Source: Erwinia oleae
GTDB lineage: Bacteria; Pseudomonadota; Gammaproteobacteria; Enterobacterales; Enterobacteriaceae
Direction of reading: 5' to 3'
DNA length: 64,000 nucleotides
Assembly: GCF_000770305.1 (NCBI RefSeq)
Contig: NZ_JNVB01000027.1
Location: 29,537-93,536 of the forward strand
How positions within the stretch are numbered: the first letter of the stretch is position 1; each line of letters opens with the position of its first letter. A program made the position numbers and the translations under genes. Of the stretch, positions 49,315-61,770 are shown piece by piece. The notes beneath the pieces are model-generated. The model was not told the origin of the DNA. It worked only from the letters and a program-made list of their open reading frames with translations, and made no database searches.

Positions 49315-50520
49315 TTATTTACCAGATGGCTGCTTAGCTAAATGCCAGCCCCATAAAACCGCAATCGCCAGCGCAAACAGTGCGCCAAAGCCGACGCCAA
49401 TGGCAACCGGTCGCGCGCCCAGGCTGACGGCCAGCGAGTAAAGCCCCAGCATCAGCAGCATCGCCCCGTTTTCACCCAGGTTCTGTACCGCGATAGCATT
49501 GCCCGCACCCACGCTCTCTTTGCCGCGCATTTGCAGCAACGCATTCAGCGGCACCACAAAAAAGCCGCCGAGCATGCCGATAACGATCAGTAATCCGTAA
49601 GCGCCCACGGGCGAATGCTGTAGCGCAAAAAACGCGACGGCGATACCGATAAGCACCCCGGCTGGCATACAGCGTCCAACCGTTTTCAGCGTGACCAGCT
49701 TTGACGCCGCCGCCGCGCCAAAAACAATGCCAATCGCCACCATGGCATTCAGCAGCGTCGGCGTTTTGTTATCGGTAATGCCAAGCGCAACCGGCACCCA
49801 CAGCACCAGCAGAAAGCGCAGCGTTACGCCTGCGCCCCAGAACAGGCTGGTGCCCACCAGCGAAAAGCGGGTGTCGCCATCACGCCATAGCGTGCGGCAG
49901 GCGGAAAAGAACGTGCCGGTCATTCTTTTTGGATGCCACGGCTGCCCCGGCCGCGCCGCTTTCAGTTTCGGGATCAGCAGGTTCGCCGCCACCGCCAGCC
50001 CATAGGCCAGTACGCAGACGATCAGCGCGGCGAGCAGGTTCCAGTCCGCCAGCAGGCCACCAGCGATTGAGCCGAGCAGGATCGCCGCAATGGTGGACGA
50101 CTCAATCAGCCCGTTCGCCTTCACCAGCGTTTCGCCGCCGGTGAGCTCACCGAGAATGCCGTACTTGGCCGGAGAATAGGCCGCCGCGCCAACGCCAACC
50201 AGGCTGTAGCCGAGAAACGGATTGAGGCCAAAACAGATGACCAGCGCGCCCAGCAGTTTCAGGCCGTTAGCGAACATCATCACCCGTCCTTTCGCGAAGC
50301 TGTCGGCAAACTGACCGACAAACGGCGCCAGAATAATGTAGGTTGCGACAAATACCATTTGCAGCACCGGCTGGCTCCAGTCCGGGTAGACCTGCTGTTT
50401 CAACACGGCAAGCGTAACGAACAGCAACGCGTTATCGCCAAACGCTGAGAGAAACTGCGCAGCCATCACCGCCATCATTCCTTTTGACAACAGCCCTCCC
50501 TGTTGAGCAACGTTACGCAT
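49315..50520 (-). CDS. lplT: Lysophospholipid transporter LplT
   Basis: MFS flippase that moves lysophospholipids across the inner membrane to the acyltransferase Aas for re-acylation. It has about 12 membrane segments; [32 protein letters not shown] and [17 protein letters not shown] are typical. The frame is open to 50562, but GGAGAGAGAAG directly before ATG 50520 and an 8-base overlap with aas favour that start, giving 401 residues (E. coli 397). It is the second gene of the aas-lplT unit. Confidence 0.94.
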   Translation of the reverse strand: MRNVAQQGGLLSKGMMAVMAAQFLSAFGDNALLFVTLAVLKQQVYPDWSQPVLQMVFVATYIILAPFVGQFADSFAKGRVMMFANGLKLLGALVICFGLNPFLGYSLVGVGAAAYSPAKYGILGELTGGETLVKANGLIESSTIAAILLGSIAGGLLADWNLLAALIVCVLAYGLAVAANLLIPKLKAARPGQPWHPKRMTGTFFSACRTLWRDGDTRFSLVGTSLFWGAGVTLRFLLVLWVPVALGITDNKTPTLLNAMVAIGIVFGAAAASKLVTLKTVGRCMPAGVLIGIAVAFFALQHSPVGAYGLLIVIGMLGGFFVVPLNALLQMRGKESVGAGNAIAVQNLGENGAMLLMLGLYSLAVSLGARPVAIGVGFGALFALAIAVLWGWHLAKQPSGK

Positions 50521-52672
50521 CTTCTCTCTCCGGCTCTTCGGCCATTTGACGCAGCGTGACAAAATCCGGCTTACCGCTGCCCAGCACCGGCAGCTGCTTC
50601 ATAAATCGAATATCGCGCGGCACCGCCAGGTCGGCGCTGCCCAGCTCGCGCGCGGCGCGCTGGAGCTGCTCGCGGTTCAGTTCGCCGTCGGTGGTGAAGA
50701 GAACCAGCGCTTCGCCGCGATTGCCGTCCGGTTTCATCGTTGCCGCATGCTGTTTCTCTGGCGAGGCCTTCAGAGCAATTTGCTCCACCGTTTCCAGCGA
50801 CACCATCTCGCCGGCGATTTTGGCAAAACGCTTTACGCGCCCCTGAATCTGGCAGAAACCGCGCTCGTCAAAGCTGACGATATCGCCGGTGTCGTACCAG
50901 CCCGCCTCCTTCTGCCCTTCGCCGTTGTCCGCCTCTGGCGCTTCAAGCACGCCAGGATCCCCGACGCGCAGATAGCCCTTCATGATATTTGGCCCGCGCA
51001 GTTGGAGCTGACCGCCCTGCTCAATGCCGGGAACCGCAATCAGCCGCGAATCCATGCCTGGCAGGATACGTCCAACGGTATGATTTTTTGCCGCCATCGG
51101 CACGTTGATGGCCACCACCGGCGCGCACTCGGTGACGCCATAGCCTTCAAGAATGCGAATGCCAAATTTGTCCTGCCAGGCCAGGCGCGTGGTTTCCTGA
51201 AGCTTTTCGGCACCGGCCACCACATAGCGCAGGCGCGCGAAATCATATGGATTGGCAAAACGCGCATAGTTGCCAAGGAAAGTGGAGGTGCCAAACAGCA
51301 CCGTACAGTTACGGTCGTAAACCAGTTCCGGGACGATGCGGTAATGCAGCGGGCTGGGATAGAGAAACACCTGCGCGCCGGTCATCAGCGGCGTAAACAG
51401 CCCCACGGTGAGGCCAAAAGCGTGAAACAGCGGCAGCGCGGACATGAAGCGGTCACGCGGCGTAAAGTCCGCGACGGTGCGGATCTGCTCCACGTTCGCC
51501 AGCAGGCTTTTATGCGAATGCACCACGCCTTTCGGATTGCCTTCCGAACCGGAGGTGAACAGCACCATCGCGGCGTCCTCCGGCTGCTGGCTCACCGCCG
51601 CCAGCCGTGGCATCAGCAGATGCGCCAGAACCCACAGCTTGTCCTGCACAGTAACCGTTTCACGCAGATCTTCCAGATAAACCCACTTCGCTTCGGTGAC
51701 CTGCTCTGGCAGGTGCCACAGCTTGCCCTTATCCATAAACTGCCGCGAGGTGAAGATAGTTTTCACCTGCGCGGCACTCAACGCGCTGCGCAGCCCCTGC
51801 GCGCCTGCGGTGTAGTTAAGCATGGCGGGAATGCGGCCACGCATTGAGGCGCCCAGAATCGCCGCCGCCGATACCGTCGCATTGGGCAGCAGCAGGCCGA
51901 TATACTCGCCCGGCGCGGTGTTGCGCTCAAGGATCCGCCCGACGCCAAGCGCCTTCTTCAACAGCCCGGTATAGCTGTCGGGCGTAAAGTTGACGTCTTC
52001 AATACACGGCTTGAACAGGCCGTAGCGTCTGCGGGCCGCCAGAAAGGCTTCGTAGAGGGTTTCACGTGGGCGCACCGCCATCCGCGCTTCCATCATGATG
52101 TGATGCAGATGTTCGCCGGCCAGCTTACGGCGGTCGCGCGCGCGCGGTGCCTCCGGCATCGGGATGGTAGTGGCAGGCAGAACGGTCAGGCTGATACGCG
52201 GGAAGAGGCGGCGTTTAAAGACGCCCGCCAGGCGACCAAACGGGGTGAACTCTGCGCCTTCAATGCGCAGCGGCACTACCGTCGCCTGCGATTTCGCCGC
52301 GACAAAGCCCGCGCCGTCATAGATTTTCATCAGCGAACCGGTCACGGTAATGCGCCCTTCCGGGAAAATTACCACCGGTCGCCCCTGCCCAATCAGCTTC
52401 ACCAGATGCTTCACCGACATCGGTTTGGTCGGGTCCATCGGCACAAAATCGATAAATTTGCTGAGCCAGCGCATATACCACTGCTGACTGATGGATGAGT
52501 AGACGGCAAAAACTGGTTTGATCGGCAGAAACAGCGCCAACAGTGCCCCATCCAGAAAAGACATATGATTAGGGACGATCAGCACTTTGTCTTTATACAG
52601 ACCGGAAAGATCGCCGCCCAGACGCGTGCGGAAACACAGCTTGCATAGCAGCCTGAAAAAGGAAAACAGCAT
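50513..52672 (-). CDS. aas: Bifunctional acyl-ACP synthetase/2-acyl-GPE acyltransferase Aas
   Basis: Re-acylates lysophosphatidylethanolamine using ACP-bound fatty acid that it activates itself. It has 719 residues, the same as E. coli. The N-terminal PlsC-type domain has His36 and Asp41 in NHMSFLD, and [10 protein letters not shown] as motif III. The C-terminal AMP-binding domain has [14 protein letters not shown] and later [15 protein letters not shown]. It is translationally coupled to lplT. In E. coli the next genes upstream are the omr sRNAs and galR; here an efflux operon and a PBP gene intervene. Confidence 0.96.
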   Translation of the reverse strand: MLFSFFRLLCKLCFRTRLGGDLSGLYKDKVLIVPNHMSFLDGALLALFLPIKPVFAVYSSISQQWYMRWLSKFIDFVPMDPTKPMSVKHLVKLIGQGRPVVIFPEGRITVTGSLMKIYDGAGFVAAKSQATVVPLRIEGAEFTPFGRLAGVFKRRLFPRISLTVLPATTIPMPEAPRARDRRKLAGEHLHHIMMEARMAVRPRETLYEAFLAARRRYGLFKPCIEDVNFTPDSYTGLLKKALGVGRILERNTAPGEYIGLLLPNATVSAAAILGASMRGRIPAMLNYTAGAQGLRSALSAAQVKTIFTSRQFMDKGKLWHLPEQVTEAKWVYLEDLRETVTVQDKLWVLAHLLMPRLAAVSQQPEDAAMVLFTSGSEGNPKGVVHSHKSLLANVEQIRTVADFTPRDRFMSALPLFHAFGLTVGLFTPLMTGAQVFLYPSPLHYRIVPELVYDRNCTVLFGTSTFLGNYARFANPYDFARLRYVVAGAEKLQETTRLAWQDKFGIRILEGYGVTECAPVVAINVPMAAKNHTVGRILPGMDSRLIAVPGIEQGGQLQLRGPNIMKGYLRVGDPGVLEAPEADNGEGQKEAGWYDTGDIVSFDERGFCQIQGRVKRFAKIAGEMVSLETVEQIALKASPEKQHAATMKPDGNRGEALVLFTTDGELNREQLQRAARELGSADLAVPRDIRFMKQLPVLGSGKPDFVTLRQMAEEPEREDA

Positions 52673-52820
52673 GCCAACTCCTTAGCAGAAGAAACTGGCT
52701 ATCACCATGCAGGATATGGCGTGGCAACTCAATGCAATGTGAGAAAATTTCTGCTTACCGGCTCGCAATGTCAGAAATAACCGCGCCGCCTCGCAGCAGG
52801 CGGGCGGCGCGGCCCCTCGG

Positions 52821-54200
52821 TTATTTCTCCGCGCGCCAGCCGCCGCCCAGCGCGGCAATCAGCGCAACGCTGGTGGCCCACTGCGTGCTTTGTAGCGACA
52901 GCAGGCTCTGCTGCTGCGTGAGGCTGGTGTTTTCCGTGGTGGCCACGTCGAGATAGTCGATCATCCCTGCCTGATACTGATTTTGCGTCACGCGCGCCGA
53001 CTCTTTCGCCGCATCGGTAGCGCGCTGCTGCGCCAGCATCTCCTCCTGAAGCGTGTTAAGTTCAACCAGGTTGTCCTCTACTTCCGCCAGCGCTTCCAGC
53101 ACCGTCTGACGATAGCTGGCGACATCGGCGTCATAGGCGGCGCGCGCCTGCTCAACGCTTGCAGAGGTAGCGCCGAAGTCCAACAGCGTGCCGCTCAGCG
53201 ATGGCCCCAGCGACCAGACGCGATTCGGCAACGAGATCAGGTTACGGATCGCAGAACTGGCATAGCCGCCGCTGGCGCTGAGCGTCAGGTCGGGAAAGTA
53301 GCCCGCAACGGCAACGCCGACCGCCGCGTTAGCCGCCGCCATCGTTCGCTCGGCGGCGGCGATGTCCGGCCGCCGCTGTAGCAGTTCGGCTGGCAGGCTG
53401 TTGGGGATGGCGGGCAGCGTTGCGGTCAGCGGCGCGACGGCAAGGCTGAAATCAGCAGGCGCCCTGCCGATCAGAACGGCGATGGCATGTTCCGTTTGCG
53501 CGCGCTGCCAGCTCAGATCCAGCGCCGACGCGCGGGCGCTTTCAAGCTGCGCCTGTGCCTGCGCCAGCGTGGCGCGCGACTCGCTCCCCGCCTGATATTT
53601 ATTCTCTATTATCTTCAGGTAGCGCTGATACTGCGCAACGCTCTGCTGATAAAGCGCGATTTGCTGATCCATTATCCGCAACTGGAAATAGTCCTGCGCC
53701 AGTGCCGAGCGGGCGCTGAGGGTGATATTTGCCAGATCGGCGGCGCTGGCCTGCGCGCTGGCGCGGTTCTCTTCCAGCGTACGCCGGAGCTTGCCCCAAA
53801 TATCCGGCTCCCAACTGGCGCCGGCCTCCAGTGAATGGCTGTTACTTACGCCAGACGTCGCCGTTGCGCCGCGCGTAGAGGAGGCGGTGCCGGTAACGGT
53901 CGGAAACAGGCTGGCGCGCGATCCGGCCACCAGCGCCGTCGCCTGCCGGTACTGTGCCTCATACTGCGCGACGTTTTGGTTAGAGACAGCCACCTGGCGC
54001 AGCAGGCCGGACAGCGTATCGTCATGATAAACCCGCCACCATTCGCCTTTGTTTTGCTGGTCCTGCGGCGCGGCCTCTTTCCAGCCTTTTGCTTCTTTAA
54101 AATGAACCGGTACGCTGGCCGACGGGCGCTGATAGTCCGGCCCCACGCTACAGCCGCTCAGCAGCAGCGCAAGGGTAAGAGCAGTCAATAATGTTTTCAT
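52821..54200 (-). CDS. Outer-membrane efflux lipoprotein (NodT/OprM family)
   Basis: TolC-like outer-membrane channel of 459 residues. The signal peptide ends in lipobox LSGC with acylated Cys17, followed by SVGPDYQRP, the usual start of this family. Two repeated OEP domains follow, with coiled-coil segments (for example residues 180-230) and SLPAELLQRRPDIAAAERTM in part. It lies four bases after the mdtC-like gene, so it is the fourth gene of the efflux operon. E. coli mdtABC has mdtD-baeSR here instead and uses TolC; Pseudomonas muxABC-opmB has this layout. Confidence 0.92.
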   Translation of the reverse strand: MKTLLTALTLALLLSGCSVGPDYQRPSASVPVHFKEAKGWKEAAPQDQQNKGEWWRVYHDDTLSGLLRQVAVSNQNVAQYEAQYRQATALVAGSRASLFPTVTGTASSTRGATATSGVSNSHSLEAGASWEPDIWGKLRRTLEENRASAQASAADLANITLSARSALAQDYFQLRIMDQQIALYQQSVAQYQRYLKIIENKYQAGSESRATLAQAQAQLESARASALDLSWQRAQTEHAIAVLIGRAPADFSLAVAPLTATLPAIPNSLPAELLQRRPDIAAAERTMAAANAAVGVAVAGYFPDLTLSASGGYASSAIRNLISLPNRVWSLGPSLSGTLLDFGATSASVEQARAAYDADVASYRQTVLEALAEVEDNLVELNTLQEEMLAQQRATDAAKESARVTQNQYQAGMIDYLDVATTENTSLTQQQSLLSLQSTQWATSVALIAALGGGWRAEK

Positions 54201-54203
54201 CGC

Positions 54204-57200
54204 TTATTCAACATGGCGCAGCCGCCGCCACTGACGCCGGGTGGCGCGGCTGACGCGATCAAGGTAAAGGTACACCACCGGCGTGGTGAAAAGAGTCAGT
54301 AGCTGGCTCAGCGCCAGGCCGCCGACGATCGCCAGCCCAAGCGGGCTGCGCAGATCGGCATCGCCTCCGCTGCCCAGCGCCAACGGCAGCGCGCCGAAAA
54401 ACGCCGCCAGCGTGGTCATCATAATCGGCCGAAAACGCATCAGGCAGGCCTGAACGATGGCCTGCTGCGGCGACAGCCCCTGCTTACGCTCGGCGGCCAG
54501 CGCAAAATCGATCATCATAATGGCGTTCTTTTTCACGATGCCGATTAACAGTAAAATGCCGATCAGCGCGATGACCGTGAGCTGCGTGTTGGTTAACAGC
54601 AGCAGCAGCAATGCACCGACGCCCGCTGAAGGCAGCGTTGAGAGAATGGTTAACGGGTGAATATAGCTCTCATAGAGCACGCCAAGCACGATATAGACCG
54701 CAGCCAGCGCGGCCAGGATCAGCCATGGCATCGACGAGGAGAGATCGGCAAACGCCTTCGCCGTGCCCTGGAAACCTGACTGAATGGTATCCGGCAGCGC
54801 GATTTTCGCCATGGCGTTTTTAATCAGCTTTTGCGCCTGTTCCAGCGAAACGCCGTCCGCCAGATTGAAGGCGATGGTGCTGGTGGCCGACTGCCCCTGA
54901 TGCGTCACCGAAAGCGGCGCGTTGCCGCCGCGAAAGCGGGCAAAGGCCGACACCGGAATGCTATTGCCTTCGTCATTAATGACATAAAGCTTATTCAGCA
55001 TATCGGGATCGCGCGTGTACGCATCCTGTAGCGACATCACCACGTGATACTGATTCAGCGTTTTATAAAGCGTGGCTACCTGCCGCTGCGCGAAGGAGTT
55101 ATTCAGCAGCGTATCCAGCATCGAGACGTTCACGCCCAGCCGCGTCGCGCGGTCACGGTCAATGTCGATCACCACTTCCTGACCGCCGGTTTGCGCGTCG
55201 GAATCCACGCTGGTCAGTTGCGGGATCGCCTCCAGCGCCGCTTTCACTTTTGGCGTCCAGACGCGTAGCGTATCGAGATCGTCCGCCTGAAGGCTGTACT
55301 GATAGGCGGCATTGGCGCTGCGTCCGCCAATGTGAATATCCTGCGCCGCCATCAGAAACAGTTCAACGCCGGGGATATTACGCGTTTTACCACTCAGGCG
55401 GTTTGCCACCTCCGTGGCGGTGGCATCACGCCGATCGCTATTCTTCAGGTGAACAAAAAAGTTGGCGGTATTGCGCGAACCAAATGCGCCGCTGCCCATT
55501 GACGACATCACGCCATCGACCGCCGGATCCTGCTGGATCATTTTTGCGAATGCCTGAAGCTTCGGCTGCATGGCCTGAAAAGAGACGTTCTGATCGGCTC
55601 TGAGCATCCCCATCAGCAGTCCGGTGTCCTGATTGGGGAAGAACCCTTTCTGAACCACGGTATAGAGAAAAACGTTAAGAAGCACCGTCAGCAACAGACT
55701 GAACAGCGTCAGGCGCTGATGGCGCATCACCAGGTTCAGCGCGGCCGCGTAGGCGGAGAGCATCCGGCCGAGCCCGCGCTCAATGGCCTGATAAAACCGA
55801 CGCGGACGATGCGATACCGCCTTTTTTTTCAGCAGGCGGGAACAGAGCATCGGCGTCAGCGTCAGCGAAACCAGCATCGAAATGACCAGCGAAACGGTCA
55901 GCGTCACGGCAAATTCACGAAACAGGCGCCCCACGATGCTGCCCATCAGCAGGATCGGAATGAATACCGCCACCAGCGACAGCGTCATCGACAGCACGGT
56001 AAAACTTACCTCCTGCGCACCTTTCAGCGACGCGCGCACCGGGCTCAGCCCCGCCTCGATATAACGCGTAATGTTTTCCAGCACCACGATGGCGTCGTCG
56101 ACGACAAACCCCGTGGCGATGATCAGCGCCATTAGCGACAGATTGTCGAGGCTGTAGCCCAGCACGTACATCACCGCGCAGGTGCCAATCAGCGAAACCG
56201 GCAGCGCCAGCGCCGGAATGGTCACCGCCCGCAGATCGCGCAGGAAAACAAATACCACGCCAATCACCAGCAGCACCGCCACCAGCAGCGTCTCTTCGGT
56301 ATCGTAGAGCGAGGCGCGAACGTTGGGCGCGCGATCGACAACGATCTTCAGAGAAACATCGGCAGGCAGATCCTTTTGCAGCGCCGGCAGTTGCGCTTTG
56401 ATGGCGTCGATCGTTTCCAGCATGTTGGCGCCCGCCTGACGGGTGACGCCGATCATCACCGAAGGCGACTGGTTATAGAAGCCGACGTTGTATTTGTCTT
56501 GCACCGAGTCATAGACCGTGGCGACGTCGCTGAGCCGCACCGCGCGTCCGTTTTGATAGCTCACCACCAGGCTGGCGTACTGCCGGGCCTGATCGAGCTG
56601 CCCGTTGCCATCCACCACCCACGACTGCTTGCTGCCCTGAAGCATCCCCTTCGGCAGGTTAGTGGTGGCATTGGCAATCGCCGCGCGCACCGTATCAAGC
56701 GAAAGGCCGAAATGGCTGAGCATGTTGGGTTGCAGATCGATACGGACGGCGGGGAGCGCGCTGCCCATCAGCGATACGTCGCCGACGCCTTTGACCTGGG
56801 CGATCTTCTGGTCGATTTTGCTGTCGGCGATGTCATACAACTCACCGTTCGAGCGGCTGGTCGAGGTGAGCGCCAGCATCACTATCGGCGCATCGGATGG
56901 ATTGGCTTTACGCCAGGTCGGCAGCGAAGCCATGCTGCTGGGCAGCAGGCTGCGCGCGGCGTTGATCGCCGCCTGAACGTCACGCGCGGCACCGTTAATA
57001 TCGCGCGACAGTTCAAACTGAAGAATGATATTGCTGGAGCCCTGTGAGCTGTTGGAGGTCATCTCGGTGATGCCCGCAATCTGCCCCAGCGAGCGCTCCA
57101 GCGGCGTGGCAACCGTGGCGGCCATGGTTTCCGGGCTGGCACCCGCCAGTTGCGCCGTCACCATGATGGTGGGGAAATCCACCTGGGGCAGCGGCGCAAC

Positions 57201-57299
57201 CGGCAGCAGGCGATAGCCAAGCGCGCCCAGCAGCAGCAGCGCCATGGTCAGCAGCAGCGTGGCGACGGGCCGAAAAATAAACAGGCGGCTGATACTCAT
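54204..57299 (-). CDS. mdtC: RND efflux transporter subunit, MdtC-like
   Basis: Inner-membrane RND pump subunit of 1031 residues with 12 membrane helices and two large periplasmic loops. It follows E. coli MdtC (1025) closely at the N-terminus ([25 protein letters not shown]). The proton-relay aspartates in helix 4 are present ([13 protein letters not shown]). It would form a heteromultimeric pump with the MdtB-like protein. Its start overlaps the mdtB stop by four bases. Confidence 0.93.
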   Translation of the reverse strand: MSISRLFIFRPVATLLLTMALLLLGALGYRLLPVAPLPQVDFPTIMVTAQLAGASPETMAATVATPLERSLGQIAGITEMTSNSSQGSSNIILQFELSRDINGAARDVQAAINAARSLLPSSMASLPTWRKANPSDAPIVMLALTSTSRSNGELYDIADSKIDQKIAQVKGVGDVSLMGSALPAVRIDLQPNMLSHFGLSLDTVRAAIANATTNLPKGMLQGSKQSWVVDGNGQLDQARQYASLVVSYQNGRAVRLSDVATVYDSVQDKYNVGFYNQSPSVMIGVTRQAGANMLETIDAIKAQLPALQKDLPADVSLKIVVDRAPNVRASLYDTEETLLVAVLLVIGVVFVFLRDLRAVTIPALALPVSLIGTCAVMYVLGYSLDNLSLMALIIATGFVVDDAIVVLENITRYIEAGLSPVRASLKGAQEVSFTVLSMTLSLVAVFIPILLMGSIVGRLFREFAVTLTVSLVISMLVSLTLTPMLCSRLLKKKAVSHRPRRFYQAIERGLGRMLSAYAAALNLVMRHQRLTLFSLLLTVLLNVFLYTVVQKGFFPNQDTGLLMGMLRADQNVSFQAMQPKLQAFAKMIQQDPAVDGVMSSMGSGAFGSRNTANFFVHLKNSDRRDATATEVANRLSGKTRNIPGVELFLMAAQDIHIGGRSANAAYQYSLQADDLDTLRVWTPKVKAALEAIPQLTSVDSDAQTGGQEVVIDIDRDRATRLGVNVSMLDTLLNNSFAQRQVATLYKTLNQYHVVMSLQDAYTRDPDMLNKLYVINDEGNSIPVSAFARFRGGNAPLSVTHQGQSATSTIAFNLADGVSLEQAQKLIKNAMAKIALPDTIQSGFQGTAKAFADLSSSMPWLILAALAAVYIVLGVLYESYIHPLTILSTLPSAGVGALLLLLLTNTQLTVIALIGILLLIGIVKKNAIMMIDFALAAERKQGLSPQQAIVQACLMRFRPIMMTTLAAFFGALPLALGSGGDADLRSPLGLAIVGGLALSQLLTLFTTPVVYLYLDRVSRATRRQWRRLRHVE

Positions 57300-60200
57300 G
57301 AGCGATCCAGCGCCTTACGCATTTTGCGGCGCCCGCGCCCGGCCAGGCGATCGAACCACAGATAGATAACCGGCGTGGAGAACAGCGTCAGCAGCTGGCT
57401 GAACAGCAGCCCCAGCGGCTGACGAAGTTCGGAACCGGAGCCCGACGCCAGCATCAGCGGCAGCGCGCCCAGCAGCGCGGCCATTGTGGTCATCAAAATC
57501 GGCCGGAAGCGCAGCAGGCAGGCCTGGTGAATCGCCTCGCGCGGGCTGAGATGCTGCTTTTTCTCCGCCTCCAGCGCAAAGTCGATCATCATAATGGCGT
57601 TTTTCTTCACGATGCCAATCAGCAGGATCACGCCAATCAGCGCGATCAGGCTGAACTCAGTCCCGGCGAGCAGCAGCGTCAGCAGTGCGCCCACCGCCGC
57701 AGAGGGCAGCGTGGAGAGAATGGTCACCGGATGAATAAAGCTTTCGTATAACACGCCCAGCACTACGTACATGGTGACCAGCGCCGCCAGGATCAGCCAC
57801 AGCGTGTTGCCGGTCGCGTTTTGAAACGCCTCCGTTTCGCCCTGATAACGCAGGGTGATGCTGTTCGGGAGCGCCAGATTTTTTGTCGTTTCCGCTATCG
57901 CTTTCTGAGCTTCTTCCAGCGAGTAGCCGTCGTTGAGGTTGAAGGAGACGGTTACCGCCGGAAACTGATCCAGCCGCATATGCACCAGCGATCCGATGCG
58001 CTGATGAATGGTGGCAATGGAGGTCAGCCGAACCATGCTCTTGCCGCTGGTCGTTTCGCTGCTGCTGTCATTGCTGCTACTGGTGGTTGACGCCGCCAGC
58101 CAGATATCATCGAACGACGCTGGCGACTGCTGGAACTGCGGCGCCACTTCCAGCACCACGCGATACTGGTTCGACTGGGTAAAAATGGTGGAAACCAGCC
58201 GCTGGCCGAAAGCATTGTAAAGCGCGGTGTCCACATCTGCGGCGGTGATGCCATAGCGTGCCGCGGCCTCGCGATTCAGCTCCACCCAGGCCACCTGCCC
58301 TTGCTCCTGCTGGTTACTGACCACGGAACTGAACTCCGGGCGTTTTTGCAGTGCCGCCACCAGTTTGGGCGACCAGGCAACCAGATTTTCACTGTCGGCG
58401 TCATCCAGCGAGAACTGGTATCTGTCCGGCGTCACGCTGTCGTTGACCGTCAGATCCTGCAAAGGCTGCATATAGAGTTGGATGCCCGGTACGCCTTGCG
58501 TGGCCTGCTTCAGTTCAGCAATGACTTCGTCGGCGCGCGCGTCGCGCTGGTCAAACGCCTTCAGGTTGATTTGCAGACGACCACTGTTCAGACTGGTGTT
58601 GGTACCATCAATGCCAATGGTGGACGAGAGGCTTTCTACCGCCGGATTTTGCAGCACAATGGCCGCCAGCGCCTGCTGCCGCTTCGCCATCTCACTGAAG
58701 GAGACATCCTGCGAGGCGACCGTGACGCCCTGAATCAGCCCGGTATCCTGCGACGGGAAAAAACCTTTCGGGATAACGATATAGAGCAGCGCGGTAAACA
58801 ACAGCGTCGCCAGCGCCACCAGCAGCGTCAGGCGCTGATGGTTGAGCACCACGGTCAGCAGGCGATCGTAACCGGCCACCAGTCGATCAAAAAACTGTCC
58901 GCCTTTGCGATAAAAGCGGCCCTGACGCTCCTCGGGAATATGGCGCAGCAGGTAAGCGCACAGCATCGGCGTCAGCGTCAGGGAAACCAGCATGGAAACC
59001 AGGATCGACACCGCCAGGGTGATGGCGAACTCGCGGAACAGCCGCCCGACCACATCGCCCATGAACAGAAGCGGGATCAGCACCGCAATCAGCGAAAAGG
59101 TCAGTGAGATAATGGTAAATCCAATCTGCGCCGACCCTTTCAGCGCCGCTTCCATCGGCGTTTCGCCCTGCTCCAGCCGCCGTGAAATGTTCTCCACCAC
59201 CACAATCGCATCATCAATCACAAAGCCGGTGGCGATGGTCAGCGCCATCAGCGACAGGTTATTCAGGCTGAAGCCCGCCAGATACATCACGCCAAAGGTG
59301 CCCACCAGCGAAAGCGGCACGGCGACACTGGGGATCAGCGTGGCGGCGAAGTTGCGCAGAAACAGGAAGGTCACCATCACCACCAGCGCAATGGATAACA
59401 GCAGCTCAAACTGCACGTCATGGATCGACGCGCGAATGGTTTGCGTGCGATCGGTCAGCACCTGGATTTTCACGCCGTCCGGCAGCGCCGCCTGCAACGT
59501 GGGCAACTGTGCCTTAATGGCATTGACTACCGCAATCACGTTCGCGCCCGGCTGGCGCTGAATGCCGATCACAATCGCCGGGGTGTTGTTGGCCCAGGCG
59601 GATTGATAGGTGTTTTCCGCCGCTTCCTCAATGTGCGCAATGTCGCGCAGGCGCAGCGCCGCGCCGTTTTGATAGCTGATAATCAGGTTGCCATACTCGT
59701 CGGCGGTGCGCAGCTGATCGTTGGCATCAATGGTGACCGAGTGGTAGGGGCCGTCGAAGCCGCCTTTCGATCCGTTAACGTTGCTGTTGCCAATCAGCGT
59801 GTTGACGTCCTCGAGCGTCAGGCCATGCGCCGCCAGCGCTTTGGGATCCATTTGCACGCGAATGGCGGGCTGGTGTCCGCCCGCCAGCGTCACCATGCCG
59901 ACGCCGGAAATCTGCGACAGCTTGAGCGCAATGCGTGTGTTGACCAGATCCTGCACCTTAACCAGCGGCAGCGTGGATGAACTGGCCGCCAGCGTGATAA
60001 CCGCGGTATCGGCCGGATTGACCTTTTTGTAGGTCGGTGGGTTGGGCAGATCGGTCGGCAGCAGGCTGTCCGCTCCGTTGATCGCCGCCTGCACTTCCTG
60101 CTCCGCCACGTCCAGCGAGAGATCCAGCGAGAACTTCAACGTGATCACCGAGGAGCCGCCGGAACTGCTGGAAGCCATCTGGCTCAGGCCGGACATCTCG

Positions 60201-60415
60201 CCAAGCTGGCGCTCCAGCGGCGCGGTCACCGACGACGCCATCACGTCCGGGCTGGCGCCGGGATAGAGCGTGGTGACCTGAATCGTCGGGTAATCCACCT
60301 GCGGCAGCGCCGAGGTGGAGAGAAAACGATAGCCAAACAGGCCAGCGATCAGCACGCCCACGGTCAGCAGCAGCGTGGCGACCGGTCGGGCGATAAACAG
60401 GCGGGATGGATTCAT
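57296..60415 (-). CDS. mdtB: RND efflux transporter subunit, MdtB-like
   Basis: Second RND subunit, 1039 residues (E. coli MdtB 1040). It starts [17 protein letters not shown] and carries [21 protein letters not shown] in two halves, and [13 protein letters not shown] with the helix-4 aspartate pair. MdtB and MdtC work as a B2C complex in E. coli. Compared with MdtB, the last lines differ slightly (an [20 protein letters not shown] segment looks a few residues short of the usual helix). It overlaps mdtA by four bases. Confidence 0.93.
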   Translation of the reverse strand: MNPSRLFIARPVATLLLTVGVLIAGLFGYRFLSTSALPQVDYPTIQVTTLYPGASPDVMASSVTAPLERQLGEMSGLSQMASSSSGGSSVITLKFSLDLSLDVAEQEVQAAINGADSLLPTDLPNPPTYKKVNPADTAVITLAASSSTLPLVKVQDLVNTRIALKLSQISGVGMVTLAGGHQPAIRVQMDPKALAAHGLTLEDVNTLIGNSNVNGSKGGFDGPYHSVTIDANDQLRTADEYGNLIISYQNGAALRLRDIAHIEEAAENTYQSAWANNTPAIVIGIQRQPGANVIAVVNAIKAQLPTLQAALPDGVKIQVLTDRTQTIRASIHDVQFELLLSIALVVMVTFLFLRNFAATLIPSVAVPLSLVGTFGVMYLAGFSLNNLSLMALTIATGFVIDDAIVVVENISRRLEQGETPMEAALKGSAQIGFTIISLTFSLIAVLIPLLFMGDVVGRLFREFAITLAVSILVSMLVSLTLTPMLCAYLLRHIPEERQGRFYRKGGQFFDRLVAGYDRLLTVVLNHQRLTLLVALATLLFTALLYIVIPKGFFPSQDTGLIQGVTVASQDVSFSEMAKRQQALAAIVLQNPAVESLSSTIGIDGTNTSLNSGRLQINLKAFDQRDARADEVIAELKQATQGVPGIQLYMQPLQDLTVNDSVTPDRYQFSLDDADSENLVAWSPKLVAALQKRPEFSSVVSNQQEQGQVAWVELNREAAARYGITAADVDTALYNAFGQRLVSTIFTQSNQYRVVLEVAPQFQQSPASFDDIWLAASTTSSSNDSSSETTSGKSMVRLTSIATIHQRIGSLVHMRLDQFPAVTVSFNLNDGYSLEEAQKAIAETTKNLALPNSITLRYQGETEAFQNATGNTLWLILAALVTMYVVLGVLYESFIHPVTILSTLPSAAVGALLTLLLAGTEFSLIALIGVILLIGIVKKNAIMMIDFALEAEKKQHLSPREAIHQACLLRFRPILMTTMAALLGALPLMLASGSGSELRQPLGLLFSQLLTLFSTPVIYLWFDRLAGRGRRKMRKALDRS

Positions 60416-61593
60416 TGCGCCTTCGCGCTCCCTGGCTGAGGCTCACCGGCGATCGCAACCCTGCTGCCGCTGCTGAGGCGATCGATACCCTGCGTCACCA
60501 CCCGTTCACCCGCCGTCACACCACTCAGGATCGCCTGCTGCGTTTCGCCGAAGGTCGGGCCGGTTTTCACCTCTCTGCGCGTTACCGTATTGTCTTTATT
60601 GATCACCCAGACAAAACTGCCGTCGCTGCTCAGCTGGAGCGCCTGCGCCGGGATCACCAGCGCCTGTTTCAGCAGCCCGGTTTGCAGACGCAGGTTGACG
60701 AACTGGTTGGCATAGAGCACCTCGTCGTCGTTAGCGAACAACGCTTTCAGGCCAATGGTGCCGGTAGTGGTGTCGATCTGGTTGCTGATAAACTTCACGC
60801 TGCCCTGCGCCAGCGCGCGGCTGCCGTCCTGATCGAAAGCGGTGGCGGGCAGGCTTTCGCCGTTATGAAGCCCTTTCAGCAGCGTGGAAATGTTGCTCTG
60901 CGGCACGCTGAAGGTGACGGCGGCGGGCTGCATTTGCGTGATAGTGACAATGCCGGTGGTGTCCGAACTGTGCACCATATTGCCCGCATCCACCAGCCGC
61001 AAACCGGCTCTGCCGTCGATTGGCGAGGTAATGCGCGCGTACTCAACGTTGAGTTTTGCCGAGGCGATCTGCGCTTCGTCGGCCTTGACCGCGCCGCTGT
61101 ACTGCCCGACGGTCGCCTGCTGGCTGTCCAAATCCTGGCGAGCCAGCGAGTCCTGCGCGTACAGTTTGCGGTAGCGCGCCAGCGTCAGCTCCGCGCTTTT
61201 CAGCAGCGCCTGATTTTGGCTCAGATCCGCCTGATACTGCGCCAGGGTGGCGGCAAAGCTGCGCGGATCGATCTGCGCCAGAAGCTGGCCTGCCGTCACC
61301 TTTTGCCCTTCGGTGAAAAAGACCTTCGTCAGCTGTCCGTCAACGCGGCTGGTGACCGTCACCGTCGCGTTCGGTACAACCGTACCCAACGCGGTAAGGT
61401 AAACCGGCACGTCGGCGGTCGTCACCTCGCCCGCCTGCACGGCGGTGGTCATATCCGGGCCGCCGGGGCCGCCATTCGGGCCGCCCGGCGCACTGCCAGG
61501 CCAGAAACGCCAGACAAGCAGTATGATAACAAGGGCGAGCAGCGCCAGGAGGAGAAGTCGGGGAGTCTTTTTCTTAGCGGTCATCGGATTCAA
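60412..61593 (-). CDS. mdtA: RND efflux periplasmic adaptor, MdtA-like
   Basis: Membrane-fusion protein linking the RND pump to the outer-membrane channel. It has 393 residues (E. coli MdtA 415). An uncleaved N-terminal anchor ([18 protein letters not shown]) is followed by a Gly/Pro-rich linker, then the barrel-sandwich, alpha-hairpin and beta-barrel domains, with [22 protein letters not shown] typical of the family (shown in part). It is first of the mdtA-mdtB-mdtC-OMF operon. No baeSR two-component genes are present in the window, so control is unknown. Confidence 0.93.
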   Translation of the reverse strand: MNPMTAKKKTPRLLLLALLALVIILLVWRFWPGSAPGGPNGGPGGPDMTTAVQAGEVTTADVPVYLTALGTVVPNATVTVTSRVDGQLTKVFFTEGQKVTAGQLLAQIDPRSFAATLAQYQADLSQNQALLKSAELTLARYRKLYAQDSLARQDLDSQQATVGQYSGAVKADEAQIASAKLNVEYARITSPIDGRAGLRLVDAGNMVHSSDTTGIVTITQMQPAAVTFSVPQSNISTLLKGLHNGESLPATAFDQDGSRALAQGSVKFISNQIDTTTGTIGLKALFANDDEVLYANQFVNLRLQTGLLKQALVIPAQALQLSSDGSFVWVINKDNTVTRREVKTGPTFGETQQAILSGVTAGERVVTQGIDRLSSGSRVAIAGEPQPGSAKAQ

Positions 61594-61770
61594 TCAGGTC
61601 AAATGAAGCAAAAATCAGGAATGGCGAGCAGAACCAGCCGATTAAAAATCAGCCGCTATTATGCGCGGACGCGCTAAGGGATTCCATGCGCAGAGCGTAA
61701 GGATTTCGAAAGTAAAAACGGAGAGTTGTGACGCGCCGACGCCAGCGTAAAGCGGCGGCGGCGCGTGGTA